Shown here piece after piece: positions 57,220 through 64,000 of a DNA stretch of 64,000 nt; the stretch's first letter is position 1, and every line of letters begins with the position of its first letter. Where the stretch lies: the NCBI RefSeq assembly GCF_003025035.1, contig NZ_PYJN01000016.1:248001-312000 (forward strand). The letters run 5' to 3'. The translations under genes and the position numbers were made by a program. The DNA is from Rhizobium sp. SEMIA4064 (GTDB lineage Bacteria; Pseudomonadota; Alphaproteobacteria; Rhizobiales; Rhizobiaceae). The notes beneath the pieces were generated by a model that saw only the letters and a program-made list of their open reading frames with translations, made no database searches and was not told the origin of the DNA.

Positions 57220-58329
57220 ATGCCGACACCAGAGCAACCCAGTCTAATAGTTCGACAGAAATCCCCACAGAACATCGAGTTTCCGTTTGCGTCGCTCTCG
57301 GATTGGCTAATCCCAACCGAGCTGTTCTTCGTGCGAAACCATTTCCCGTCGCCGGACCTCGATGCGCGAGACTGGAGATTGCGCGTTGGCGGGGCGGTGG
57401 AGCGGCCGATCGAACTTGACCTCGACAGCATCAAGGCGATGCGGAGCACGACTTTCACCGCCGTCGTGGAGTGCGCAGGGAACGGGCGGGTCTACTACGA
57501 GCCGCCGAAAGAGGGGTTGCAGTGGCAGAACGGAGCCGTCGGCAATGCCGCGTGGACAGGTGTTCTTCTGCGCGAGATTTTGGAAATGGCGGGCGTTAAG
57601 CGAACCGCATGTGAGGTTCTGCTCGTAGGCGCCGACAGCGGCGTCGTCGACACGAACAAGAAAACGGCTTCTCCCGGCCCCATCGCTTTTGCGCGCAGTT
57701 TACCGCTTGAGAAGGCTATCGCTCACAGCACGATCCTTGCCTATTCGATGAACGAGGAGCCTTTGACGCGCGATCACGGCTACCCGCTACGCGCGGTCGT
57801 GGGTGGCTGGTTCGGCATGGCTTGGGTCAAGTGGATCACGCATATCACGGTTGTGGAGCAACCGTTCCTTGGCTACTGGCAGGCGCGTGACTATTTCCGT
57901 TGGGAGCACAGCCTCGGGGAACCCAGGCTGGTCCCCCTTGCGGAGATGGAGGTCAAAGCGCAGATCGCGCGTCCCGTGCAGGGGGCGCATCTCATCGCCG
58001 GCCAACCGTATCGGATTTTCGGAGCCGCCTGGAGCGGAGAGGCTGTTATCCGGCAGCTGCAGGTCTGCACCGGAGATGGCAGGGGCTGGCGCGAGGGAAG
58101 GCTCCTCGAAACAGAACGTCCCTATGCATGGCGCTTGTGGGAGTACATGTGGACCCCTGAAGAAGTGGGGCGATATAAACTGCGATGTCGCGCGATCGAT
58201 GGGGCGGGGCGCGTGCAGCCCGACCTCCCACGTTCCGACTGCGAGAGCTACGCGGCCAATTGGATCGTTCCGGTGGAGGTTACGGTCGTTCCCAAGCCAC
58301 AGACGTACGAGGAGGAATTCGTAATCTAA
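57220..58329 (+). CDS. Sulfite-oxidase-like molybdopterin oxidoreductase
   Basis: A 369-residue enzyme with an oxidoreductase molybdopterin-binding domain (about 30-230) and a Mo-co dimerisation domain (about 240-365). Near the start ELFFVRNHFPSP and LRVGGAVERPIELDL are typical; Cys in VVECAGNGR is the likely Mo ligand; GYPLRAVVGGWFGMAWVKW lies before the dimer domain. Start ATG 57220 after AAGGGGAG; the long frame from 57043 lacks support. No Tat signal is seen, so cytoplasmic or with a partner for export. Codon usage differs from neighbours (GGG, CGA, ATA, CTA often), a sign of transfer. Substrate unknown. Confidence 0.85.
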   Translation: MPTPEQPSLIVRQKSPQNIEFPFASLSDWLIPTELFFVRNHFPSPDLDARDWRLRVGGAVERPIELDLDSIKAMRSTTFTAVVECAGNGRVYYEPPKEGLQWQNGAVGNAAWTGVLLREILEMAGVKRTACEVLLVGADSGVVDTNKKTASPGPIAFARSLPLEKAIAHSTILAYSMNEEPLTRDHGYPLRAVVGGWFGMAWVKWITHITVVEQPFLGYWQARDYFRWEHSLGEPRLVPLAEMEVKAQIARPVQGAHLIAGQPYRIFGAAWSGEAVIRQLQVCTGDGRGWREGRLLETERPYAWRLWEYMWTPEEVGRYKLRCRAIDGAGRVQPDLPRSDCESYAANWIVPVEVTVVPKPQTYEEEFVI

Positions 58330-58436
58330 TCACCCGCATGGGGCGGAATGGCGGCTTCTGGCGCCAAGTTGCCGTCAATGATACTTCGGAAAACTTAGTA
58401 GCACTCGCTACATCGTTCTTCCGCAACGAGATCGCT

Positions 58437-58901
58437 TCACTCGGCATAACTAACCGGGATCGTCACGCCGCTTTTCAACACTTCCATTGAGATCGACGCC
58501 GAAACGTCGAAGAGTTCTACTCGACGCACGATCTTCTTGTAGATGACATCATAGTGTTCGACCCGTGGCAGCACGATTTTCAGGATATAGTCGTGATTGC
58601 CGGTCAGCCGGTGCGCCTCGACAATCTCGGGAATGTCGCTGATCGCCTTGCGAAAGGTTTCGATCCATTCGTCGGCGTGATGCGCTGTCTTGATCAGCGC
58701 GTAGAGCGTCGTCGGCACCCCCATCTTCTCTCGATTGAGCACGACGATGCGTCTGGCGATATGGCCGCTTTCCTCCAGCCGCTGGATGCGCCGGGAGCAG
58801 GCTGAGACCGACAGCGCCACGCGGTCGGCAAGATCGGTCACCGAAATGCCGGCATCGGTCTGCAAAAGATCGAGAATCTTTCGGTCGCGTTCGTCAAGCA
58901 T
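58437..58901 (-). CDS. Lrp/AsnC-family regulator
   Basis: A 154-residue Lrp/AsnC protein: MLDERDRKILDLLQTDAGISVTDLADRVALSVSACSRRIQRLEESGHI at the N terminus (HTH), then the RAM effector domain (EIVEAHRLTGNHDYILKIVL). It senses amino acids. Start ATG 58901, the family norm; the frame open to 58958 is ignored. Divergent from an aspartate/glutamate-racemase-like gene, its probable target. Confidence 0.9.
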   Translation of the reverse strand: MLDERDRKILDLLQTDAGISVTDLADRVALSVSACSRRIQRLEESGHIARRIVVLNREKMGVPTTLYALIKTAHHADEWIETFRKAISDIPEIVEAHRLTGNHDYILKIVLPRVEHYDVIYKKIVRRVELFDVSASISMEVLKSGVTIPVSYAE

Positions 58902-59061
58902 GTGCAGCCATCTCCGTAATGACGCGGTATTTTTGCGCATAATACGATATAAGCGCAAAACTTTGCAGATAAAATCGGAGGCACGACAAAGATTGCAAAC
59001 ACGCGGCGCGTGAAATGCCTCAATATTCTGCTATTCATAATCAAGAACGGAGAGCAGCAGT

Positions 59062-59781
59062 ATGCGCACCATCGGCCTTATCGGCGGCATGAGTTTCGAG
59101 AGTTCCGCGGTTTATTATCGTCTTATCAATGAGATGGTGCGCGACAGACTGGGCGGCCTCGCCTCGGCCGAGGTGCTGCTGTATTCCGTCAATTTCGAAG
59201 AAATCGTCGCCTTGCAGAAGGCCGGTCGTTGGGACGATGCCGCTGCTCGTCTTGGCGATGCCGCGCAGCGTCTGCAGACCGCCGGCGCCGAATGCGTGTT
59301 GATCTGCACCAACACCATGCACCTGATCGCCCCGGAAGTTGCCGCACGAGTCTCCATTCCGCTGATCCACATCATCGACGAGACGGCGGCTGCGTTGAAG
59401 GACGCCGGCCGCGTCAAGCCGCTACTGCTGGCCACGCGCTACACGATGGAACACGGCTTCTACACCGATCGCATGGCTCGCAACGGTGTCTCCATAATGG
59501 TGCCGGATGCTGAAGACCGTACGGTTACCCACGATATCATCTTCAACGAACTCTGTGCCGGCATCGTCAAGGACGAGTCGCGCCGGAAACTGATGGCAAT
59601 CATCGAACGCGCCAAGGCCAAAGGTGCGGACAGCGTCATTCTCGGCTGCACGGAGATCTGCCTGATTCTCGATCCGAATGCGCTTATTTTGCCGGGCTTC
59701 GACACCACGACAATCCACGCAGAGAAGGCAGTCGATTTCGCTCTCGACGGGGAAAAGACGAGCGCCAGCAAGGCCGCATGA
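59062..59781 (+). CDS. Aspartate/glutamate racemase-family protein
   Basis: A 239-residue protein with both catalytic cysteines: CTNTMHLI (first) and GCTEICLIL (second), and GLIGGMSFESSAVYYRLINE at the start. Cofactor-independent racemase supplying D-aspartate or D-glutamate; some family members are for other substrates. AGAGCAGC precedes the ATG. Divergent from an Lrp regulator. Confidence 0.9.
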   Translation: MRTIGLIGGMSFESSAVYYRLINEMVRDRLGGLASAEVLLYSVNFEEIVALQKAGRWDDAAARLGDAAQRLQTAGAECVLICTNTMHLIAPEVAARVSIPLIHIIDETAAALKDAGRVKPLLLATRYTMEHGFYTDRMARNGVSIMVPDAEDRTVTHDIIFNELCAGIVKDESRRKLMAIIERAKAKGADSVILGCTEICLILDPNALILPGFDTTTIHAEKAVDFALDGEKTSASKAA

Positions 59782-59816
59782 TCAAGCCAAATTTACTTGA
59801 CTGAGTCCAATAAATG

Positions 59817-59856
59817 ATGGACATCGTCTTCTATATTTTAGGGAGACGATGTCCAT
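59817..59856 (+). promoter_or_regulatory. 13-bp inverted repeat covering the MarR-GNAT start
   Basis: ATGGACATCGTCT (59817-59829) and AGACGATGTCCAT (59844-59856) are perfect reverse complements with a 14-base spacer. The second arm contains the start codon(s), and GGG of the ribosome site is in the loop. It may be an operator of the MarR protein or an RNA hairpin masking its start. Confidence 0.6.
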
Positions 59857-60784
59857 GCTTGTTACGACGGAACTCGCGACCATCGATGCAGTCCGCGACT
59901 TTAATCGCTTTTATACAAATTTCCTCGGCGTTCTGAACAAAGCCTATCTCGACAGCCCTTATGCCCTGACGGATGTCCGCGTTCTCTTCGAAATCGGCTC
60001 GCGCGGCGGCGTCGCCGCCTCGACACTGACGCGTGACCTGCATCTCGATCCCGCCTATCTCAGCCGCATTCTGAAGCGCTTTCGCGAAGACGGCTTGATC
60101 GAGACCAAACCCGATCCGGACGATCTGCGCAGCCAGATCATCACGGTCACCGATAAGGGACAGCAGCAATTCCATGAATTCGTGCGCCGCTCCCGCGCCG
60201 AGATCGCCGGGCATTTCGACGCGCTGGCGATCGGCGAGCCCGAACGCGTCGTCGACGCGATGCGAACGATCCGAACCGTACTCAACTCCACCGCTAATGC
60301 CATGCCTCCGGCCATTATCCGCGCCCACCGCGCCGGCGATATCGGCTGGATCGTCCAGAGCCAGGCACGCTTCTACTGCGAGGAATTCGGTTGGGATCTG
60401 CGTTTCGAAGGCCTGGTCGCCGAGGTTGCCGGGAAATTCCTCTCCAATTTCAATCCGCAAAAGGACCAATGCTGGATCGTCGAGCGGGGCGGACTGAATG
60501 TGGGTTCCGTCATGGTCGCCGATGGCGGCGACGGCATCGCGAAGCTTCGGCTGCTCTATGTCGACAAAACAGCACGAGGCCTCGGCCTCGGCAAACTGCT
60601 GGTCGGTGAATGCATCCGTTTTGCCCGCAGTGCCGGCTACCGTCAGCTTTCGCTCTGGACCAACGATATCCTCGATGCCGCTCGGGGCATCTATATCCAG
60701 TCTGGCTTCCGGCTCGTCTCGGAAGAAAAACATCGCATGTTCGGCCCGGAGTTGAACGGCCAGACCTGGGTGCTGGATCTCTGA
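59849..60784 (+). CDS. MarR-GNAT fusion protein
   Basis: A 311-residue two-domain protein. About 1-145 is a MarR winged HTH (YALTDVRVLFEIGSRGGVAASTLTRDLHLDPAYLSRILKRFREDGLIETK, then SQIITVTDKG). About 155-311 is a GNAT acetyltransferase (RLLYVDKTARGLGLGKLLVGECI as acetyl-CoA loop, and YRQLSLWTNDILDAARGIYIQSGF). The fusion is a known architecture in rhizobia and others, acting as regulator with a small-molecule or protein acetyl target. ATG 59849 or 59855 are both possible starts. The hairpin around the start suggests feedback control. Confidence 0.88.
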   Translation: MSMLVTTELATIDAVRDFNRFYTNFLGVLNKAYLDSPYALTDVRVLFEIGSRGGVAASTLTRDLHLDPAYLSRILKRFREDGLIETKPDPDDLRSQIITVTDKGQQQFHEFVRRSRAEIAGHFDALAIGEPERVVDAMRTIRTVLNSTANAMPPAIIRAHRAGDIGWIVQSQARFYCEEFGWDLRFEGLVAEVAGKFLSNFNPQKDQCWIVERGGLNVGSVMVADGGDGIAKLRLLYVDKTARGLGLGKLLVGECIRFARSAGYRQLSLWTNDILDAARGIYIQSGFRLVSEEKHRMFGPELNGQTWVLDL

Positions 60785-60860
60785 GCTGAGGCGTGCATAG
60801 ACACGCTGTGGCTTCACCTCTATCCTCGGTACACGCCAGATTTGCATCGAGTTACCTGCC

Positions 60861-61367
60861 ATGACCTCACGCAGCGAAATCCGGATAGAACCTATCGCCG
60901 TCAAACACATCGAAGGTTTTCACAAGGCGCTCGATACTGTTGCGCGCGAGCGAGAATATCTGACGATGCTTCAAGCCTTTCCACTGGGGCAGACGCGCGT
61001 CTTCGTGCTCGGCATGATAGAGAAAGGTAATCCACAATTCGTCGCCCTAGCGGACGGAGAGGTGGTCGGCTGGTGCGATATCAGCCGCCATACTTTTCCC
61101 TCCCACGCCCACGCCGGCTCGCTCGGCATGGGCATCATCCCAGCCTATCGCGGCCAGGGCCTGGGGCATCGTTCGATAGATGCGGCTCTGCGGGCCGCGC
61201 GTGACGTGGGAATAGAACGTGTCGAACTCAGCGTGCATGCCGACAATGGCAGAGCCATAGCGCTCTATGAGAAGGTCGGCTTTGTCCGTGAAGGCCTGGC
61301 GCGCAAATCCGTTCTCATAGATGGACGCTACAAGGACGCGATCCACATGGCGCTACTTTACGAGTAG
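60861..61367 (+). CDS. GNAT acetyltransferase
   Basis: A 168-residue GNAT protein: RIEPIAVKHIEGFHKALDTVARE, SLGMGIIPAYRGQGLGHRSIDAAL (acetyl-CoA loop) and VHADNGRAIALYEKVGF. Near-family members acetylate amino acids or ribosomal alanine; target unknown. It follows the MarR-GNAT gene with 76 bases between and the same strand. Confidence 0.88.
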   Translation: MTSRSEIRIEPIAVKHIEGFHKALDTVAREREYLTMLQAFPLGQTRVFVLGMIEKGNPQFVALADGEVVGWCDISRHTFPSHAHAGSLGMGIIPAYRGQGLGHRSIDAALRAARDVGIERVELSVHADNGRAIALYEKVGFVREGLARKSVLIDGRYKDAIHMALLYE

Positions 61368-61456
61368 CGGAACTGAAATCAACGATTTCGGTGGCAATTA
61401 TGTTGCGTCGCAAAATTCTGCTTGATTTGGAAACGATCATTTCCTAAACAAGCAAC

Positions 61457-62074
61457 ATGACGACAGACACACTGGATATTTCCCCGAAGCCTCGCGGTCG
61501 CCCGCGAGAATTCGATTTGGACGCAGCGCTCGATGAGGCGTTGCGGGTATTTTCCGAGCGCGGCTACTATGCCGCTTCGATCAGTGAGCTGACCGAGGCC
61601 ATGGGCCTGACCGCGGGCAGCGTCTATAAGGCGTTCAAAGATAAGCGCGGCGTGTTCGTAGCCGCTTTCGATCGCTATCGTCGCGTGCGTCTCCAACTGA
61701 TCGACGAGTGTCTTGCCAAGGCGCCCAATGGTTATGAAAAGCTGCACTCCTTGGTGGCATTCTTCGCCGAGGCTTCATGCGGCGAGATCGGCCGCAGAGG
61801 CTGCCTCGTAGTTGGTAGCGCGACCGAGCTTGCGCTTTTCGATGAGGAAGTCGCCAGCCGTGTCGGCGTGGCTTTCGATTTCGACGAGCGACGCATTCGG
61901 GACCTCATCCTTCTAGGTCAGACGGATGGGTCCGTGGCAAGGCATATCGATCCGGACAGCACCGCCTGCGCCTTACTTGCCCTTACGAAAGGCATGCGCG
62001 TGATTGGAAAGACCGGCCGCAAAACCGAACAAATGCTCGCCGTCGCCGAGACGGCCATGAAACTGCTGAACTGA
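61457..62074 (+). CDS. TetR-family regulator
   Basis: A 205-residue TetR: RGRPREFDLDAALDEALRVFSERGYYAASISELTEAMGLTAGSVYKAFKDKRGVF is the HTH, followed by helices with C-terminal TetR_C fold. It lies 55 bases ahead of the MFS gene in the same direction, so it most likely controls that transporter. Confidence 0.9.
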   Translation: MTTDTLDISPKPRGRPREFDLDAALDEALRVFSERGYYAASISELTEAMGLTAGSVYKAFKDKRGVFVAAFDRYRRVRLQLIDECLAKAPNGYEKLHSLVAFFAEASCGEIGRRGCLVVGSATELALFDEEVASRVGVAFDFDERRIRDLILLGQTDGSVARHIDPDSTACALLALTKGMRVIGKTGRKTEQMLAVAETAMKLLN

Positions 62075-62129
62075 TTTTTCACACGAATATTCGGGGAAGC
62101 GTTCCCCCGCCCGCATCAAGGATCAAGAT

Positions 62130-63344
62130 ATGTCTGCAACCGCCGCAGCGAGACGCGAGAGCGCTCCGCTCCCCGAGAAGACCATTTCGCCATTGATGAC
62201 TTTCATGTTCGCTGCCGCCTGCGGGCTGGTGGCCGCCAATCTCTATTACGGCCAGCCGCTGGCTGGCCCGATCAGCCAGGCGCTCGGCTTCACGCCGGCA
62301 GCGACCGGTCTGATCGTGACGCTGACGCAGATCGGCTATGGCCTCGGCCTGCTGCTGATCGTACCGCTCGGTGACCTCTTGGAAAACCGAAGGCTAGTGC
62401 TGACCTTGATCGGCCTTTCGGCCGTGGCGCTCGTCGGCGCCGCCTTCGCTTGGTCGCCATCGCTATTCCTGCTTGCCTCCCTTTGCATCGGCCTCGCCTC
62501 GGTGGCCGTACAGGTGCTGGTGCCTTTCGCTGCCCACATGGCGCCGGATGCCAGCCGCGGCGCAGTTGTCGGCAATGTCATGAGCGGCCTGCTTTGCGGC
62601 ATCATGCTGGCCCGGCCAGCGGCGAGCTTCCTGTCGGAACTCTCCTCCTGGCATACGGTCTACATCCTCTCAGCCTGCGTCATGATCGGGCTTGCCATCA
62701 TTCTTCGCATCGCCCTGCCGACCCGCGTTCCGCACACCAAGCTGCACTACGGCCAACTGCTCTCTTCAATGGGCCATCTCGCGCTGCATACGCCGGTGCT
62801 GCAACGCCGCGCGCTCTATCAGGCCTGCATGTTCGGTGCCTTCAGCCTGTTCTGGACAACGACGCCGCTGCTGCTGGCAAGCCCTGCCTTCGGCCTGACG
62901 CAGAACGGTATTGCCCTCTTCGCACTGGCTGGCGCCGCAGGCGCGGTCGCTTCGCCGATTGCCGGTCGTATCGCCGATCGCGGCTGGACGAAGCTTGCCA
63001 CCACCTTCGCCCTGGTGCTCGCCATCATCGCTTTCCTCATTGGCCACGCTTCCGGTAGCGGCTCGCTGCTGGCGCTCGTCACATTGACACTCTCCGGCAT
63101 CCTGCTCGATTTCGGCGTGCAGACCAATCTCGTGCTCGGCCAGCGCGCCATCTTTGCGCTGAGCGCCGAACATCGCAGCCGCCTGAATGGTCTTTACATG
63201 GCGACATTCTTTGCCGGCGGCGCGTTCGGCTCGGCAATCGGCGGCTGGGCCTATGCCACCGGCGGCTGGAATCTCGCCTCATGGATTGGCGTCTGCTTCC
63301 CGGTGGTGGCGCTGCTCATCTTCCTGACCGAACGGCAGAAATGA
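62130..63344 (+). CDS. MFS transporter (drug efflux type)
   Basis: A 404-residue permease with 12 hydrophobic segments. Motif A-like GDLLENRRLVL follows the second helix; AADIG-like loops and a proline-rich centre (LPTRVPHTKLHYGQLLSSMGHL) separate two halves. Family DHA1 type for multidrug or small-molecule efflux. Its stop touches the stop of the converging FAD gene without a base between. Confidence 0.9.
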   Translation: MSATAAARRESAPLPEKTISPLMTFMFAAACGLVAANLYYGQPLAGPISQALGFTPAATGLIVTLTQIGYGLGLLLIVPLGDLLENRRLVLTLIGLSAVALVGAAFAWSPSLFLLASLCIGLASVAVQVLVPFAAHMAPDASRGAVVGNVMSGLLCGIMLARPAASFLSELSSWHTVYILSACVMIGLAIILRIALPTRVPHTKLHYGQLLSSMGHLALHTPVLQRRALYQACMFGAFSLFWTTTPLLLASPAFGLTQNGIALFALAGAAGAVASPIAGRIADRGWTKLATTFALVLAIIAFLIGHASGSGSLLALVTLTLSGILLDFGVQTNLVLGQRAIFALSAEHRSRLNGLYMATFFAGGAFGSAIGGWAYATGGWNLASWIGVCFPVVALLIFLTERQK

Positions 63345-64000
63345 TCAGGATGGCTGCGGAACGACACTCCGCAGCCAATCGCATTCGCTGAGGCCGGCCG
63401 AAGCAAAGGGATCGATCAAAGTGCCGGAGACAATCGAGGCCAAGATCTGCGGCCCCGGCGGCACCTTGGCGATGGTGGCAACCAGTCGATCCCGGACCCA
63501 GGCCAGTGCTGTCGAATCCGACTGGTAGAACGGCGTAAACACCAGCGATAGCAACTGAAACAGCCGCACATGCATCCGCCGCGCGTTGGTATAGTCGGCA
63601 AGCGCTGCACCGATATCCTCGTTGCCCGCCAACGCATGTGCAAGCGCCGCCACATCCAGCAGCGCCATATTGGCGCCCTGCCCGAGTTGCGGGCTCGTCG
63701 AATGTGCGGAGTCGCCGACGAAGACTGTACGGCCGCAATAGGGCATGGCCACGGTTCGATGGGTGTAGCGCGCCAGCGTCAACTGATCCCAATCGATAAT
63801 CTGATCGAGCAGCGGCTGGCATTCCGGCCAATAGCCGCGGACCGCCGACTTCCAGCGATCGAGCCCCTGCCTGCGCACCTCATCGGCATCCGCGATCTTC
63901 AAACTCCAGAACAACGCCGCCTGCTTCGGCAGGTCCGGCCTCCGCTGTCCAATCGGCAACACGCCGATCATCACTTGCGCCTGGTCGTAGCGCTGCGTCA
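63345..64000 (-). CDS. FAD-dependent monooxygenase, C-terminal part (runs off the window)
   Basis: A partial PheA/TetX-type (FAD_binding_3) flavin monooxygenase. The visible 218 residues hold the second FAD motif GDSAHSTSPQLGQGANMALLDVAAL and the C-terminal helices. The frame stays open to the end of the window (TQRYDQAQV precedes the Met at 63974), so the start is outside. Its stop abuts the MFS stop. Substrate unknown. Confidence 0.88.
   Translation of the reverse strand, partial: TQRYDQAQVMIGVLPIGQRRPDLPKQAALFWSLKIADADEVRRQGLDRWKSAVRGYWPECQPLLDQIIDWDQLTLARYTHRTVAMPYCGRTVFVGDSAHSTSPQLGQGANMALLDVAALAHALAGNEDIGAALADYTNARRMHVRLFQLLSLVFTPFYQSDSTALAWVRDRLVATIAKVPPGPQILASIVSGTLIDPFASAGLSECDWLRSVVPQPS

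Noticed and set aside
59831..60910. 359-residue minus-strand frame over the MarR-GNAT gene
   Set aside because: Shadow of the fusion protein; no ribosome site or domain.

Overview
The window looks like the chromosome of a fast-growing rhizobium (Rhizobiaceae, Rhizobium/Agrobacterium type). Reasons: high GC, gene families typical of the group (DUF1127 small proteins, GlxA-type AraC regulators, a DUF3772/MscS channel, SfnB, FecCD/Fbp transporters), and two rhizobial palindromic intergenic elements (about 15.15-15.29 kb and 47.89-48.09 kb). Only one RNA gene was found, tRNA-Lys(CUU). There is one clear riboswitch (cobalamin) and no CRISPR array or intact insertion sequence.

Layout. 0-7 kb: an AAC(6')-like acetyltransferase, a homocysteine methyltransferase (bmt) and a small surface-glycan locus (glf, DUF707, DUF3431, GT2). 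6.8-20.2 kb: a corrinoid-dependent methyl-transfer locus. It holds a non-pyrrolysine MttB-family methyltransferase with a 4Fe-4S protein and a secreted phosphodiester glycosidase on one strand. On the other strand are the corrinoid protein, DUF1638, a small PF13769-like protein, an MTHFR_C protein, MTHFR, a methyl-H4folate:corrinoid methyltransferase and a RACo-like reductive activator. A LysR and a GbdR-like GlxA regulator close the block. 20.2-25.4 kb: two sister response regulators, one with GGDEF, and a large MscS channel. 25.6-29.8 kb: a BtuFCD/FecCD-like importer with DUF1636 behind a cobalamin riboswitch. 30-36.4 kb: two paralogous FAD/NAD(P)-binding proteins flanking SfnB, a PCMT-like methyltransferase and an Rrf2 regulator, probably sulfur-related. 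36.6-38.8 kb: very small genes, an HdeA-like protein, a gene-poor stretch and the tRNA. 39-46.7 kb: a minus-strand run of an Fbp-type ABC importer, a 2-oxoglutarate oxygenase, a nuclease/phosphatase, NUDIX and PhzF. 46.8-64 kb: mostly metabolic genes with their regulators (AKR, aminotransferase, VapBC-like pair, ilvC with TetR, AraC/ADH, NDH-2, sulfite-oxidase-like enzyme, Lrp/racemase, MarR-GNAT, TetR/MFS, partial FAD monooxygenase).

The most coherent system is the corrinoid block. MttB would move a methyl group from a methylated amine (glycine betaine or a relative) to the corrinoid protein. The pterin methyltransferase would pass it to H4folate, MTHFR would oxidise it, the RACo-like protein would repair Co(II), and Bmt would make methionine. 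A B12-riboswitch corrinoid importer lies 10 kb away. Four proteins of this pathway (Bmt, MttB, the pterin methyltransferase, RACo) carry Gly/Arg-rich basic tails, while the corrinoid protein begins with a strongly acidic segment. That shared feature is not explained by the catalytic domains and is the main novelty candidate.

Start codons were moved from the longest ORF where a ribosome-binding site or domain boundary argued for it; each case is stated.
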